Assembly (NCBI GenBank): GCA_934045905.1
Contig: OW203766.1
Span: 16,114,309 to 16,178,308, forward strand
Origin: Leuctra nigra
Taxonomy: Eukaryota > Arthropoda > Insecta > Plecoptera > Leuctridae
Direction: 5' to 3'
DNA length: 64,000 bases
The notes below the pieces were generated by a model. That model was not told where the DNA came from, ran no database searches, and saw only the letters and a program-made list of their open reading frames with translations. A program made the position numbers and the translations under genes. Shown here piece by piece: positions 12,101-24,100 of this stretch (position 1 is its first letter; every line of letters starts with the position of its first letter).

Positions 12101-15100
12101 TTGCCGCTGTCAGATTTGTTATTCCCTATACTTTTATTTTGGTTACTATGGCAACGTTTTCCGGAACCGGAAACGGTGCTTTCTGCGCAACTCATGAGTG
12201 TCAATTGTGAACCAACCAACATCAAACCAAACAGTTGCGTTTGATAGGCGGTTGCCTCTTTTTGCAACAAATGTTTCCATACGCGGGTTCCAACCGTGGG
12301 TTGCAACCCAGTGTGATAGCCACTTTATAATCAACAGATTGATCTGATATTGTGTACACACTTTTATATTATATGAGTGGTCCCAGGTATATTTTTGGAA
12401 CAAGCAATTCTGCAATTTTGCAATTTCAGAATTTTGCAATTCTGTGATTTTTGAAAATTAACAAGGAACCATTCAATTATAAAGGTTCAATCGATCGACT
12501 TAAAACTTTGTATGGTTATTGGGACCAATATTTTTAGAATTTTTGAAGATTTTCATACAAGATTTTGGTTCGAGGTGTTGCGCGTATCCGTGCTCGCTCA
12601 TCAACGCGTTACTCAGAGCATTTTCCTCGTTTGTGACTACACCAACAGACCAGTTTTGTGGCGGCAATATCCTCTATTGTATAATAATAAATTAAAAATA
12701 ATCTGTCGTAAGTTTCTAATTGTTAGAATCCAGCAAACTCAGTGTACTTATTGTTGCAATTGCTGTAATGGCTGTTTTTAAATCACTCCACTTTTTGGAA
12801 TAGAATGAGTCTTCAATTCTCTTTACCAGACAGTCGTTATGAATTACCTCAAATGCCTACTTACTCATGTTTTCAGGATTCTGGTCTCACATAAAATAGT
12901 AGATGAATAATAATACTTTTAATTTCATATTATATGTATTATTCATATCATTTATCACTTCTTAAGAGTTCACTATCAATCATATGGCTAAACAATAAAC
13001 AAATATGTACCTATACAACAGGAATTGCACTCCCAGCTTTAAATACATTAATCTCCCAGTAGGATTATTGAATAGTTCCATTGCATAAAGCGGCACCAGC
13101 CATGCATGCGTCAGTCGAATGCTATGCTGAAATCAGTCTTGAAGCTCCGGCGATCTACAGAATACATGTTGTCAGCGAAACATTCGTAGAGTCCGGCGTC
13201 CATCTGCGTTGCTGGGTCGATCTCCAGCTTGCTTTTCACCTTGTCTTTCCCCATCGGCCATTCGTGTACCTGCAATAGTGGAGTTAAGATCAGCGTTGGC
13301 CAGTTCAGACTAGGCGGTAAAGGTCTGGGATGAGACAAGGCAAAAGGTCCAAGTGAGGGCCCGAAAGAAAGAGTAGAGAAAGACAAAATGCGTGTTAAAC
13401 GAGTGAAAATGCTCGTAAAAGGCCGGTAAATCAAAAGGTGCGCGGGATGTAATTGCATCCACGTCATGACTGCGGAATTGCTAATGCATTGAAAGTACTT
13501 TCAATAGACTAGGTATGTTTATAAATTATGTTATTGTCTCGGTTCATGTAGAGTCAAGGTCAAGATCTATGTAGTAAATTACCATCAGATTGTAATGCGC
13601 GTAGATCTCTGAGCCGTCCTTGAACCACGTGACGTACGGCCTTGGCGTTCCACGCGCGACGCACAGGAAGATGATCTTGTGTCCCAGAGTGTATTCATAG
13701 TCGAAGTGCGATGCCTCCAAGATCTTGGCACCCTGCAAGACAACCTCATTCGCATCAACTTCCCCAGATCTCCGATGTTCACCTCAGCGGCCGGGACTTA
13801 CGTCGTGGTTGTTGTAGTACGAGTCAGACTCGGGGTCTCGATAGCGTCCGGTGATGGGGAGTCCGATCTGTACTCGACTCTTAGTCTTCCCTCGGCCCCT
13901 CCCTCGCCTCCCCAGGACTCCCCCCAGGAGGAGCAGCAGGAGGAGCAGGCCGACCGCTCGTCCATTCATCGCCTGGAACAAAAGTCCCCCTCCGTCACTT
14001 GGTTGACCTTGAAGCAATAAATTAGGAGCAGTTCACTATTGGCAACCTTTCATTAACTTTGTTTTAATCAGTATGACACTGTCATTTTAAAGAACACTTC
14101 ATTTAAATTCTACAGCTGAAATTATGTCAGTTGTACCATACGGAAAATATTAAGGTTTCAATTCTAAAAACAAATGCATTCTGATTCATTATAGAATAAT
14201 TGCCAAATAGCAACCCAATGGCATTTAACTAATAAACAACTGGTTAAACTTGACTGGAGCAAACTGGATCTAATCTAAGTAAATTTGTTTGCTTACCGTT
14301 GCTCAGTTTCAATAGAACTGTGAGCGCGTTGCATCGAGTAACTAATTTCACACTGCGCACAATTCTCTCCCGTGTGCTTGGTGCTCGTCAGGGTCGATCC
14401 TCGCTGCTAATGGATGCTTTCCTCTTTCCAGTCTCCCCCCCTTGTTGCACCAATTACCAATCTCGGCTCAATTGGTTGGCGCGACAACTGGTCAATTATC
14501 AAGCCCGGTGGTTTCGTTGAGGTACAACACAGGAGCTCCCTGCATTTCTGTCAGCTTCGCGATGCAATTCTATTACTTTCATTTGATTACTCCGTTGTTA
14601 GTTACGATAGATTCCTACATGCTGTGGATGAAATAATATACAGCATAGAAACATAATTAATTGCATGTATACAATGCAATTTATAAGTGTGTTGGGTTGG
14701 CAATATGAGATGTATACTAAGTAATAGATCCCTCCTTGTGATTGTCCTTGACATCATATCGAATGGTGATTTAGCTAATGCGTATTTTGCCTGACAATAT
14801 TGAAATTAATGTTCAATTATAATTAATTAGTAATCAATTATTTTCAAAGAACATTACAGGCTCGACCCTTGTAGCCGCATCTTGTTTTACTATAAATATA
14901 ATTCGTATAAGTAAGCAATCGAGACCCGAAAGATTTATGGCTTCATTATTAATGGATGATAAATTGAATGAAAATGTAGGTATCAGTACAGAGTGATTAA
15001 CTTGGCGAGACAGTTGATACAAATCAAAAATAATGTGTGGGAGCTTTCTCCAAAAGTATAAGTATAAAGCTTTTCTTTTGAGTATAGGTACCACATACTC

Positions 15101-18100
15101 TAAATCAACTGTGATGTATCCTTTTAGAATTACATACTTGTATTGTGGTCTACTTGGGAAAGAGGTAAGTATTTGGAAAGAAATTGGGATATTTATTATT
15201 TTTTGGAAAATGGATCAGAATTCAGCTTCTTTTAGTGTTCTATTTGTTAGTTTATTTAATAATGTTGAGACGATAAATAGAAAAGTCATTTATATTTCAT
15301 GGTACACATTATGCTATAATTTGACACTTTTTTAATATTGAGAAATGAAAATGTTACATAAACGGACAAACTATAAAGTCTACACTGATGGATCACTGAG
15401 TGATATAGGGGGCATAAAATAGAATTATATATCTAGCCTCACACTATTGTAATATGAGATTGCACGATTGTTCACATGGAATATATTATTAGGTAGGTAT
15501 ATCAATTCAGACTTTCAAAAACAGACAGACTAAAATCTTTCTGACATCTCTTGACAAATTCAAAAAGACATTTTCATAATCAATTTTATAACCTGCCTCT
15601 CTGATATTAAACATAATATTACGCTATCAGTACGTATAGATAACATAATCAGTCCTGAAACCGCGTCTGTCGATCGCGTATTGGTTGTCGGCTTGGCACT
15701 CGTAATACCCAGCATCTTTCTGCGTCGTCGGATCAATCTCCATTTTGCTTTTCATCGTGTCGTTGTGGATCGGCCATTCGTGGACCTAGGAACAGTTGAG
15801 TGTAGAATGTGGGAGATTAGAAAGCTCGTACTTGCAACGTGATTGAATGTTTGCTCACCTGGAAGAACTTGTGCGCATAGAGTTCGATGCCGTCCTTGAA
15901 CCACGTGATGTGTGGGCGCGGCAGACCTTGCGCCATGCAGAAGAACGTGATCTTGCGTCCGAGCATGTAGTCCAATTCAAAGTGAGACGACTTGACGATC
16001 TTCGCTCCCTGAAATACAATGTGGCACCGCGTTAAGCAACGATTCCTGACAAGGTTGCAAAGACAAGAAAAATATATGTCACTTATTATATTCATTTAGG
16101 CATAGATATAATGAATATCTGTCATAATATCATAATAAATTGTTCATAATAAAAAAAATAAGTGTTCATATAGCATCTTTGATTTAGGACTGCCATTTTT
16201 ACAATTGTAAATTGCCACAGATATTGTCTTTGTTGTTTCGCATTATCAATACATTCCGTAAATTTAAATTTTGTACAGTTACTGATTACCTACTACTATT
16301 TTTATACTTATTGGCAGTATTTTTAAAGTGTGGCATAAAATTTATTCCTTTCCACATTAAGAAATATTCACACTTTTTCTTAGTTATTTTAATTTTACAT
16401 TTTTTAAATACTCACATCTTTGTTATTATAATAACTTGCACTCGCAGGATTCCTGTGTATAATTAACACCGGCATTCTGGACCCATACTTGCGTCCCCCA
16501 CCTCTCCCCTTGCCTCTTCCGCCCCCACCCCCTCCCCTGGCCGCAATCACCATGGCAATACACAACGACACCACCAGCAAAGCCACGACAATCTTCTCTC
16601 TCGATGGAATCATGTCGTGAAGGAATGCACGCGAGAACTTGACTTTTACGTGATGAGTCAATCAACTCGGGGAACAGCTTGGCGCGAGCATGACCGCTGC
16701 GGATTATAACTACGTTGAAATGAATCTCTGCTAACGTGATGAAATATGAACGTCAATGATGGAACAGTCAATTGGATGATGGGGATAGTAATTGAGCTCT
16801 CTGATTGGGGCCGCTGATAGGTGACAGCGAAATTCATACTTAGACACATCAACTCCCGAGAAGTGTGAACTTCAACTTCATTTCAACTCTATTTGTTTAT
16901 TGATTGTACCTTGCCCCTTGCATTTAACTATTAACTGAATTGTCTTATTGTGTCTATTAAATTGTTAGAGTGTCGTAACTTAACTGCAGTGACCTATTCA
17001 ATTGTGTAGCTGCATCAATTTCATCTCATTAGAGGACAGATTCCCCCTCTAAAAAGCCGTTTTTGGTATTGTGACCATGTCGTCAAAGATGGACTATTTT
17101 ATTTGGTGAAGCAGCAAAGATGTTGAAAATGATTTGTTCTTTGAAATCTATTAAAAACTTTTTGAAAATTTAAAAAAACAAATTAAGCAACCTTCCTTTC
17201 ACTCAAACTTTTAGGAGAGCAGATCTTTCAAAAAGTATTTAATTGGTGTAAAAAATTGATTGATAATCTAGTGGAGCGGTCGCTCCACACAGCCAAGTCG
17301 TACCGTACACTCACAGTATCTCAACATACCGTAAATGCCTATATAAACTGAGGAGCAGACCAACTACTTTTACTGTAAGCAACAACATGGCATTTTCGGC
17401 CTACTGGATCTCAAAATTGGTAAATCTCACATTGTTGCGAAATATCTTAATTTCGAGCTATGGCCCACCCCACTACATATACCAAATTTGGGAACAATAG
17501 GTTATGCCATTTGCGCGCTAGAGGACCGAGAAAACAGTGAAATTACATCACTTTCTGATTCTGATGATATCAGGAAACGTTGCTATCACCGCCACAGCCT
17601 AAACAGCTGAACCGATCAACCTGAAATTTTTACCACATATGCACTTTTGGCGTCTGATGATACCTTGCCTCTTGTGATTTTTTGTGCCGCCATTTTTAAA
17701 CCGGAAGTGACGTCATATATGAAAAACGGCTGGACCGATTAGAACGAAATTAGCGCCATTCGGTTGAGATGGTCATCTATATGAAGTATGTTACTTAAAA
17801 ATATAATTTTCTTATATTCTAAACCGGAAGTGGCGTCATAAATTTGCAATATTTAGCTTATTTCATCAAATTATACTTTAAATACACATATCATTATCTT
17901 ACATTGTAACAAAGACAATACAAAATTATAATTTCAATACACAGTGTTCTCGGCCGTCATTCCTGAAACCGGAAGTGACGTCATACATCGAAAACGCCTG
18001 TACCGATTGCCACTGAACTAGCTCCTGTATATTCATTCTGCAATCTATTTGAAAAATCAATTGGGATAAATGAATATACAAATTAACGGTACCGGAAATG

Positions 18101-21100
18101 GCGGCAGGAACCACTAAATGAAACCGGAAGTGACGTAATATATTGAAAACGGCATGAGCGATTTGACGGAAATTAGCGCTATTGAATTCAGAAGGTCATT
18201 CATGAAGTATCAACTAGATAAAACTAAATTGTTTTCTTATTACCTATACCGGAAATGACGTCATAAAAATGCTAAATGACGTCATTAATATTCTAAAGGA
18301 CACTAAATTCACCACTTTATACTTTTAAATAGATATTTAGTAAACATACATTGTAAATAATTATAAATTCAAGGTTGCAGTGCTCTCGGCCGCCATTTTC
18401 TAAAACCGGAAGTGACGTCATATAACGAAAACGGCTGTACCGATTGCAACTAAATTTTGGAATTGTGTAGGACTTATAATTATGAATTCAATACGACATT
18501 AATTTCGGCCGCCATTGTTAAAACCGGAAGTGACGTCATATATCGAAAACGGATGTACCGATTGCAACCAAATTTTAGAATTATGTCGGACTAATATAAT
18601 TATGAACTAAAGACGACATTATTTTCGGCCGCCATTGTCAAAACCGGAAGTGACGTCATATATCGAAAACGGCTGTACCAATTGCAACCAAATTTTGGAA
18701 ATGTGTAGGACTAATAATTATGAATTAAAGACGACATTATTTTCGGCCGCCATTGTTAAAACCGAAGTGACGTCATTATCGAAAGCGGCTGTACTGATTG
18801 CAACCAAATTTTGGAAATAGTATGACTAATAATTATGAATTCAAGACGACATTATTTTCGGCCGCCATTTCAAAACCGGAAGGGACGTTATAATATATCG
18901 AAAACGGCTGTACCGATTGCAATCAAATTATGCAATTTTGTAGGACTAATAATTATGAATTCAAGACGACATTAATTTCGGCCGCCATTTCAAAACCGGA
19001 AGGGACGTTATAATATATCGAAAACGGCTGGACCGATTGTAATTTCTTAGTACCTATCCTAATCGGTTGAGGCGTATTTTTTTAAAGAAATTAGTCCTTG
19101 CTCGGACATGTGCTACAAGCTGTATGAATAAACTAACAAAAGAAGTGATATCCCAGAAAAAAACACTCCGTGTAAAAAAGGCAGCCAAGTCTCTTTACTT
19201 AAAAAAAAATCAACACCGAAAAGGAGTGATATCAAAAAAGGAGCCAAGTCAATGACATTTCCAAATATTTAATCGTATCTTTGAAATAAAAGTATAAACA
19301 CCGAGAAATACTTTACAAAAGGACTTGGCGCATCGTTTTTTTAAAGACATTTTTCTATTCATAAGCATATGCCATTTATATACAACCGTAATTTAGAAAT
19401 TTTAGAATAATAGGGACACAACTTTCAATTACATATTATACCTACATACCTACTGTAAAATATTTTCTATTTGAATATGTACGCGATGAAACTTGTTGCC
19501 TATATTTGTAATAAATATACAATAGTTATCTTCATATTATTGTTTCGTGGTCAACATAATTAAGTCTCATGCGTTATACCTTCTCACAATGAAATACATT
19601 TCTATTAATCCACATTTTATAACAATACATTTCACAAAGTACACAGTGAAGTCACATTGAACAACTATTAAAACCATAATAATATATACCATATAATGGT
19701 ATAATATATACCATAATAATTTACTGCCATAATATAATAGTGTTCTATAAATAGTTAGTAATTATTTGACAACTTTTCATGATTTCCTTCAGTCATGATC
19801 AAATTATGAAAAGATATCCTTCTAATATCACCATATTAACAGTGCTATAAGAATATATATGAGCCCACTTCCTTGTTATTTAATTCTACCTCCCTTATTA
19901 TTACTTCTATTACAGCATGACATCTTTCTTCTATCACCATTACAAAATTATAAAATAGCCATTACCAAAAGTAGCTTGATTCATAGATACTGGCTCAAAT
20001 AAAAAGAGGAATATGTACCTACTTGTTAATAATCTTTCCACTTTTAGGATAGAATGATGTCTTTAAAAAAACGATGCGCCAAGTCCTTTTGTAAAGTATT
20101 TCTCGGTGTTTATACTTTTATTTCAAAGATACGATTAAATATTTGGAAATGTCATTGACTTGGCTCCTTTTTTGATATCACTCCTTTTCGGTGTTGATTT
20201 TTTTTTAAGTAAAGAGACTTGGCTGCCTTTTTTACACGGAGTGTTTTTTTCTGGGATTTGATTGGTTTGTACTTATTTATTTTAACTGCAAAATGTAGAG
20301 TTATAACAACTTTTATGAAAATTTTTGAAGAGCAATTCATTTACTACAACTTTGTCACTTCAACGTATAGTCGGACGATCATAATCCAAGAAATGGTGGA
20401 GTTTTCGAAGGTGATCCTTCCCCTAAATGGTCAAAACTAGTGGATTTTAACGAGGTAGCTCTACATTTTAGAAACTCTATCCATTAATGATCATCCTGCT
20501 TTTTCAGTGGGGTTTGGAACGTGCCTTACATTCGGTCCTGTTATCTGGTCAATGCCACGATCCTGACGTCCAAGTACACTCGACCTTCATACGAGCACGA
20601 ACAACTTGACTCGGACATGGCTTTCTGCAACAGCGCTCGAGAGAAGGTGACAAACATTTATAAACACTAATTTAGTTGTAATGTTGCATATCTCAGAAGA
20701 ATAACCATTGCTATTGCTAACAGTTTCAATGATCAATAGTAATCTATGAATTCTATAAAATAAGAAACTTTTTGTTAATTTCAAAATACACAAATCATTA
20801 ATCAAGCACGATGTTTTTTTTTATATAAATTTACATATTTTTCACGAGTATTGAATTATATGTAAAAAATAAAAATTGATGTGCAGTAGGTGGTAGGTAA
20901 TGTTACTTGTTACTATAGGCCTATTACTTGATGTGAAAATCCAATAATTATCTTTCTATTTTTTTCAGGACATTTTCATGTACGTGACAAATCGCATTGA
21001 CTTCGGTCACCTTGTCGACAACGAGAACTTCGACACAACTAAAACCAACCCAGATGTCTACGAGATCTTTAACAATCGGCACGACTGGGAGCGACGTTAC

Positions 21101-24100
21101 ATCCACGAGGAATATCCAGAAAACATGAATCCTAACAAAACTATTGCTCAGGTACAGTTGAACGATGGTTTGAACACTGTGGGTGTTTTGTCAATCCAGA
21201 TTCTGAAGTGATGGTTTTGTGGGTTTCAGCCGTGTCCAGATGTCTACTGGTTTCCGATTGTTTCCGAACGTTTCTGCAAAGAGTTCATCGAGATCATGGA
21301 GGCGTATGGAAAGTGGTCGGACGGTACAAACTCGGTAGGACCAAAACGTTACAGTTTTATTTTATATCTTATGAAATATTTGAAGTAATATTTTTAAAGT
21401 AATATACATTGTCTGATCTGTCATGTCACCTGACCTGACAGAGACATTTCGTCCACACAGTATTGGAGACTTACTTGTTTCTCAAAACTAATATTTATCT
21501 CAGCTCTTCTTCTATTGACTGAATTCTTAAAACCTATAGTAATTTTCAAATAAGTAACTGCATTGACAAACCTAGTTTGAATGATTTTTGCAAAATAATA
21601 TGGTACCTTCATTTTTAAAATATCTTCAACATGTTACAAGTTTGAGAGTTATTTTAAATTTTTTGTTTTAATACCTCCAATTTCTTGAAGGATTACTGAT
21701 TAGCTCTGTATTTGTGTGTATTAGGAAAGGAAATACATGTGGCATGTTCCTAGCTATTAGCCTTTTCCTATTATAAAATATGCATTATAAGATATTTTCT
21801 ATAATTTTTTAATTTTTCAGGTTTCAAGGTTCTTTTTTATTTATTTCTCATAATGCCTGCTACTTCTATAAGGAATGAGAGAGATGTCTTTCCAGGACAA
21901 CCGAAGGCAATTATTTGCTTTAATGTTAGTTTCCATGACCTTGAGCAGGATGAGCGATTAGACGGCGGCTATGAGAACGTGCCGACACGTGACATCCACA
22001 TGAAGCAGGTCGGTTTGGATCCCGCTTGGATGGAGTTCATGCTGCACTACGTGCGGCCGCTTCAGGAGTACGTCTTCACGGGCTACTTCCACAACGTATG
22101 TGCAAGCGAGATGGAAGACATGGCATTTACCACGTTGACATTTCACCTGTGTTGCCGTTGAGAAATACCACTTTTACTCAGCTCCACAAGAAAATTAATT
22201 TACCGGTTATTAAAATGCCTTTAGCATTTTTGCATTTTTTATGCATATTTTTTCGCACATTTTGTACTGCGAGCGAAAGAGCTCAATAGGAAATATGCAA
22301 AGATTTTTGATGCGGTTAAAATCCAATATTTCACAATAACAACATATTTTTTGGTAAATCCCACTATTTTCACACTAAAAAGCATAAATTTTCATGCGTA
22401 AATATTAAATATGTAATCAAAATCAGTGTGAATTTCGGCAGTAAAACGTCATCCCGGCCAGTGATGTAATTTATATCAAATCAAACAACAATGATGTTAC
22501 CATGGTTACAATTCAATATGACATCACTGGCCGGGATGGCGTTTTCCCGCCAAATTTACACTGATTTTCAATTTCATATTTAAGAATGAAAATGAATGCT
22601 TTTTAGTGTGAAAGTAGTGTGATTTACCAACAAAGATGCTGATGTTTTGAATTATAGTTTTTCATAAATTTATGCAAATTCCCTATTTAGGAAAGTAAAG
22701 TTTGTAGATCAATTTAATTTTGAGCTATCCGTCTTTAATATTTTGGAAGTCAATTGATACGAAATGTACCGTCTTGTTTTGACAGTATTTTCAACCGACA
22801 TTGTGTTGTTGAGCGTGGTATTTCCTCACGCAACTACCTGATCCACCAATGCCGTGTCTCCATCTCGCCACCCCCGCCACAAACCTCTCTCACGGAACTC
22901 TGGTCGTGTCGCAGGACAACCGCATCCAAGGCGGCTACGAGAATGTTCCCACGCGCGACATTCACATGAACCAAGTGTCTTACGAGGCCGAGTGGGCACA
23001 TTTTCTCATGGAATACGTCAGACCGTTGCAGAAGAGAGAGTTCATAGGCTACATGCAAGTGAGGCAAATCACTCGGGACTGATTTTACTGGGACCGGTGA
23101 TGGCTGCAGTCTGTAGTAATTGACAATACAACATGCACAGTGAATCGTTTCAAACGTGAATAGTAAAAGCTTGTGAATCAGTATCGCTTTTTAAAATAGG
23201 CCAAAAGTTTATTTAAGTATTCGTAAAGCTTGAGCAGAACTGCACCTGGTTTGATGACTGCACTGGTTACGAGTATTGTTTGTTGTAAATATGACGGGGG
23301 TAGTTAGTGGACTTAATGGTGCCTGATGATTACTTTGTGATTGTAGATTGTCTTAATTTTATTTCCACAATAAAAATAAAATTCAGAAATTATTGCAAAT
23401 CCACTCCTTTTATATTTGATATTCACCAATATTATGTTCATATTATTTTTTAAATAGTAATTAATAATGTCACACTGATACAAAAGTAATTACGTAATAA
23501 GTATCTTAGAATTGAGACATTTAGAAAATCGTTGAGTATCGACAAAATAGCTGAGATTTGGTGGCTAGAAAATCATATCATTAGTAGTAGGTACAAGTGA
23601 ACTCTCATATTTCTCGTCTCTGAACAGTTATCCACAGCTGCCCATGTAAATGTGTACCTACTGCCCCTGCATGATGTAATTATCGATGGTTTCAGCCGCC
23701 ACATTCGTTGATGAACTTCGTGGTGCGCTACCGACCAGACGAACAACCGTCACTTCGACCTCATCATGACTCCTCCACATACACCATCAACATCGGCCTC
23801 AACAGACCAGGCATTGACTACGAGGTAATGCATCAAATGACTTTTCACACGTGCCGCAAATCAGTAATTTAGTTACTTAGTACTTTTGAACTAGATTTTA
23901 GGAGTTGATACAGTTTTTACTACAATTAGTGTTATCTGAAACTAAATTAGCCATCCTTGAGCACTTTAATCAAGCGAGCGGAGCGAGTGTCTCCACTTGA
24001 AACTTATGGCACAAATCTCTGTTTTTTTTTTATCCATTTCACATTATCTTTTAAACGAAGTAATAGATCTGACAATTTTTTTTCACAAAAGATTAATTAC

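Larger units (their letters stand above)
10525..12629 (+). mobile_element. Non-autonomous Helitron copy 3, split by nested insertions
   Basis: The 5' end is TTGAGCGAAGCGAGCG and the 3' end is the AACGCGTT hairpin with TTTTCCTCG (CTAG mutated). Removing the 1.2 kb element at 11117-12320 leaves about 0.89 kb, the same size as copy 1. It lies in the large Plod intron. Confidence 0.6.

Noticed and set aside
19067..20340. Two open frames sharing the same C-terminal 30 residues on opposite strands
   Set aside because: The shared peptide comes from the 201-bp inverted arms of the DNA element.
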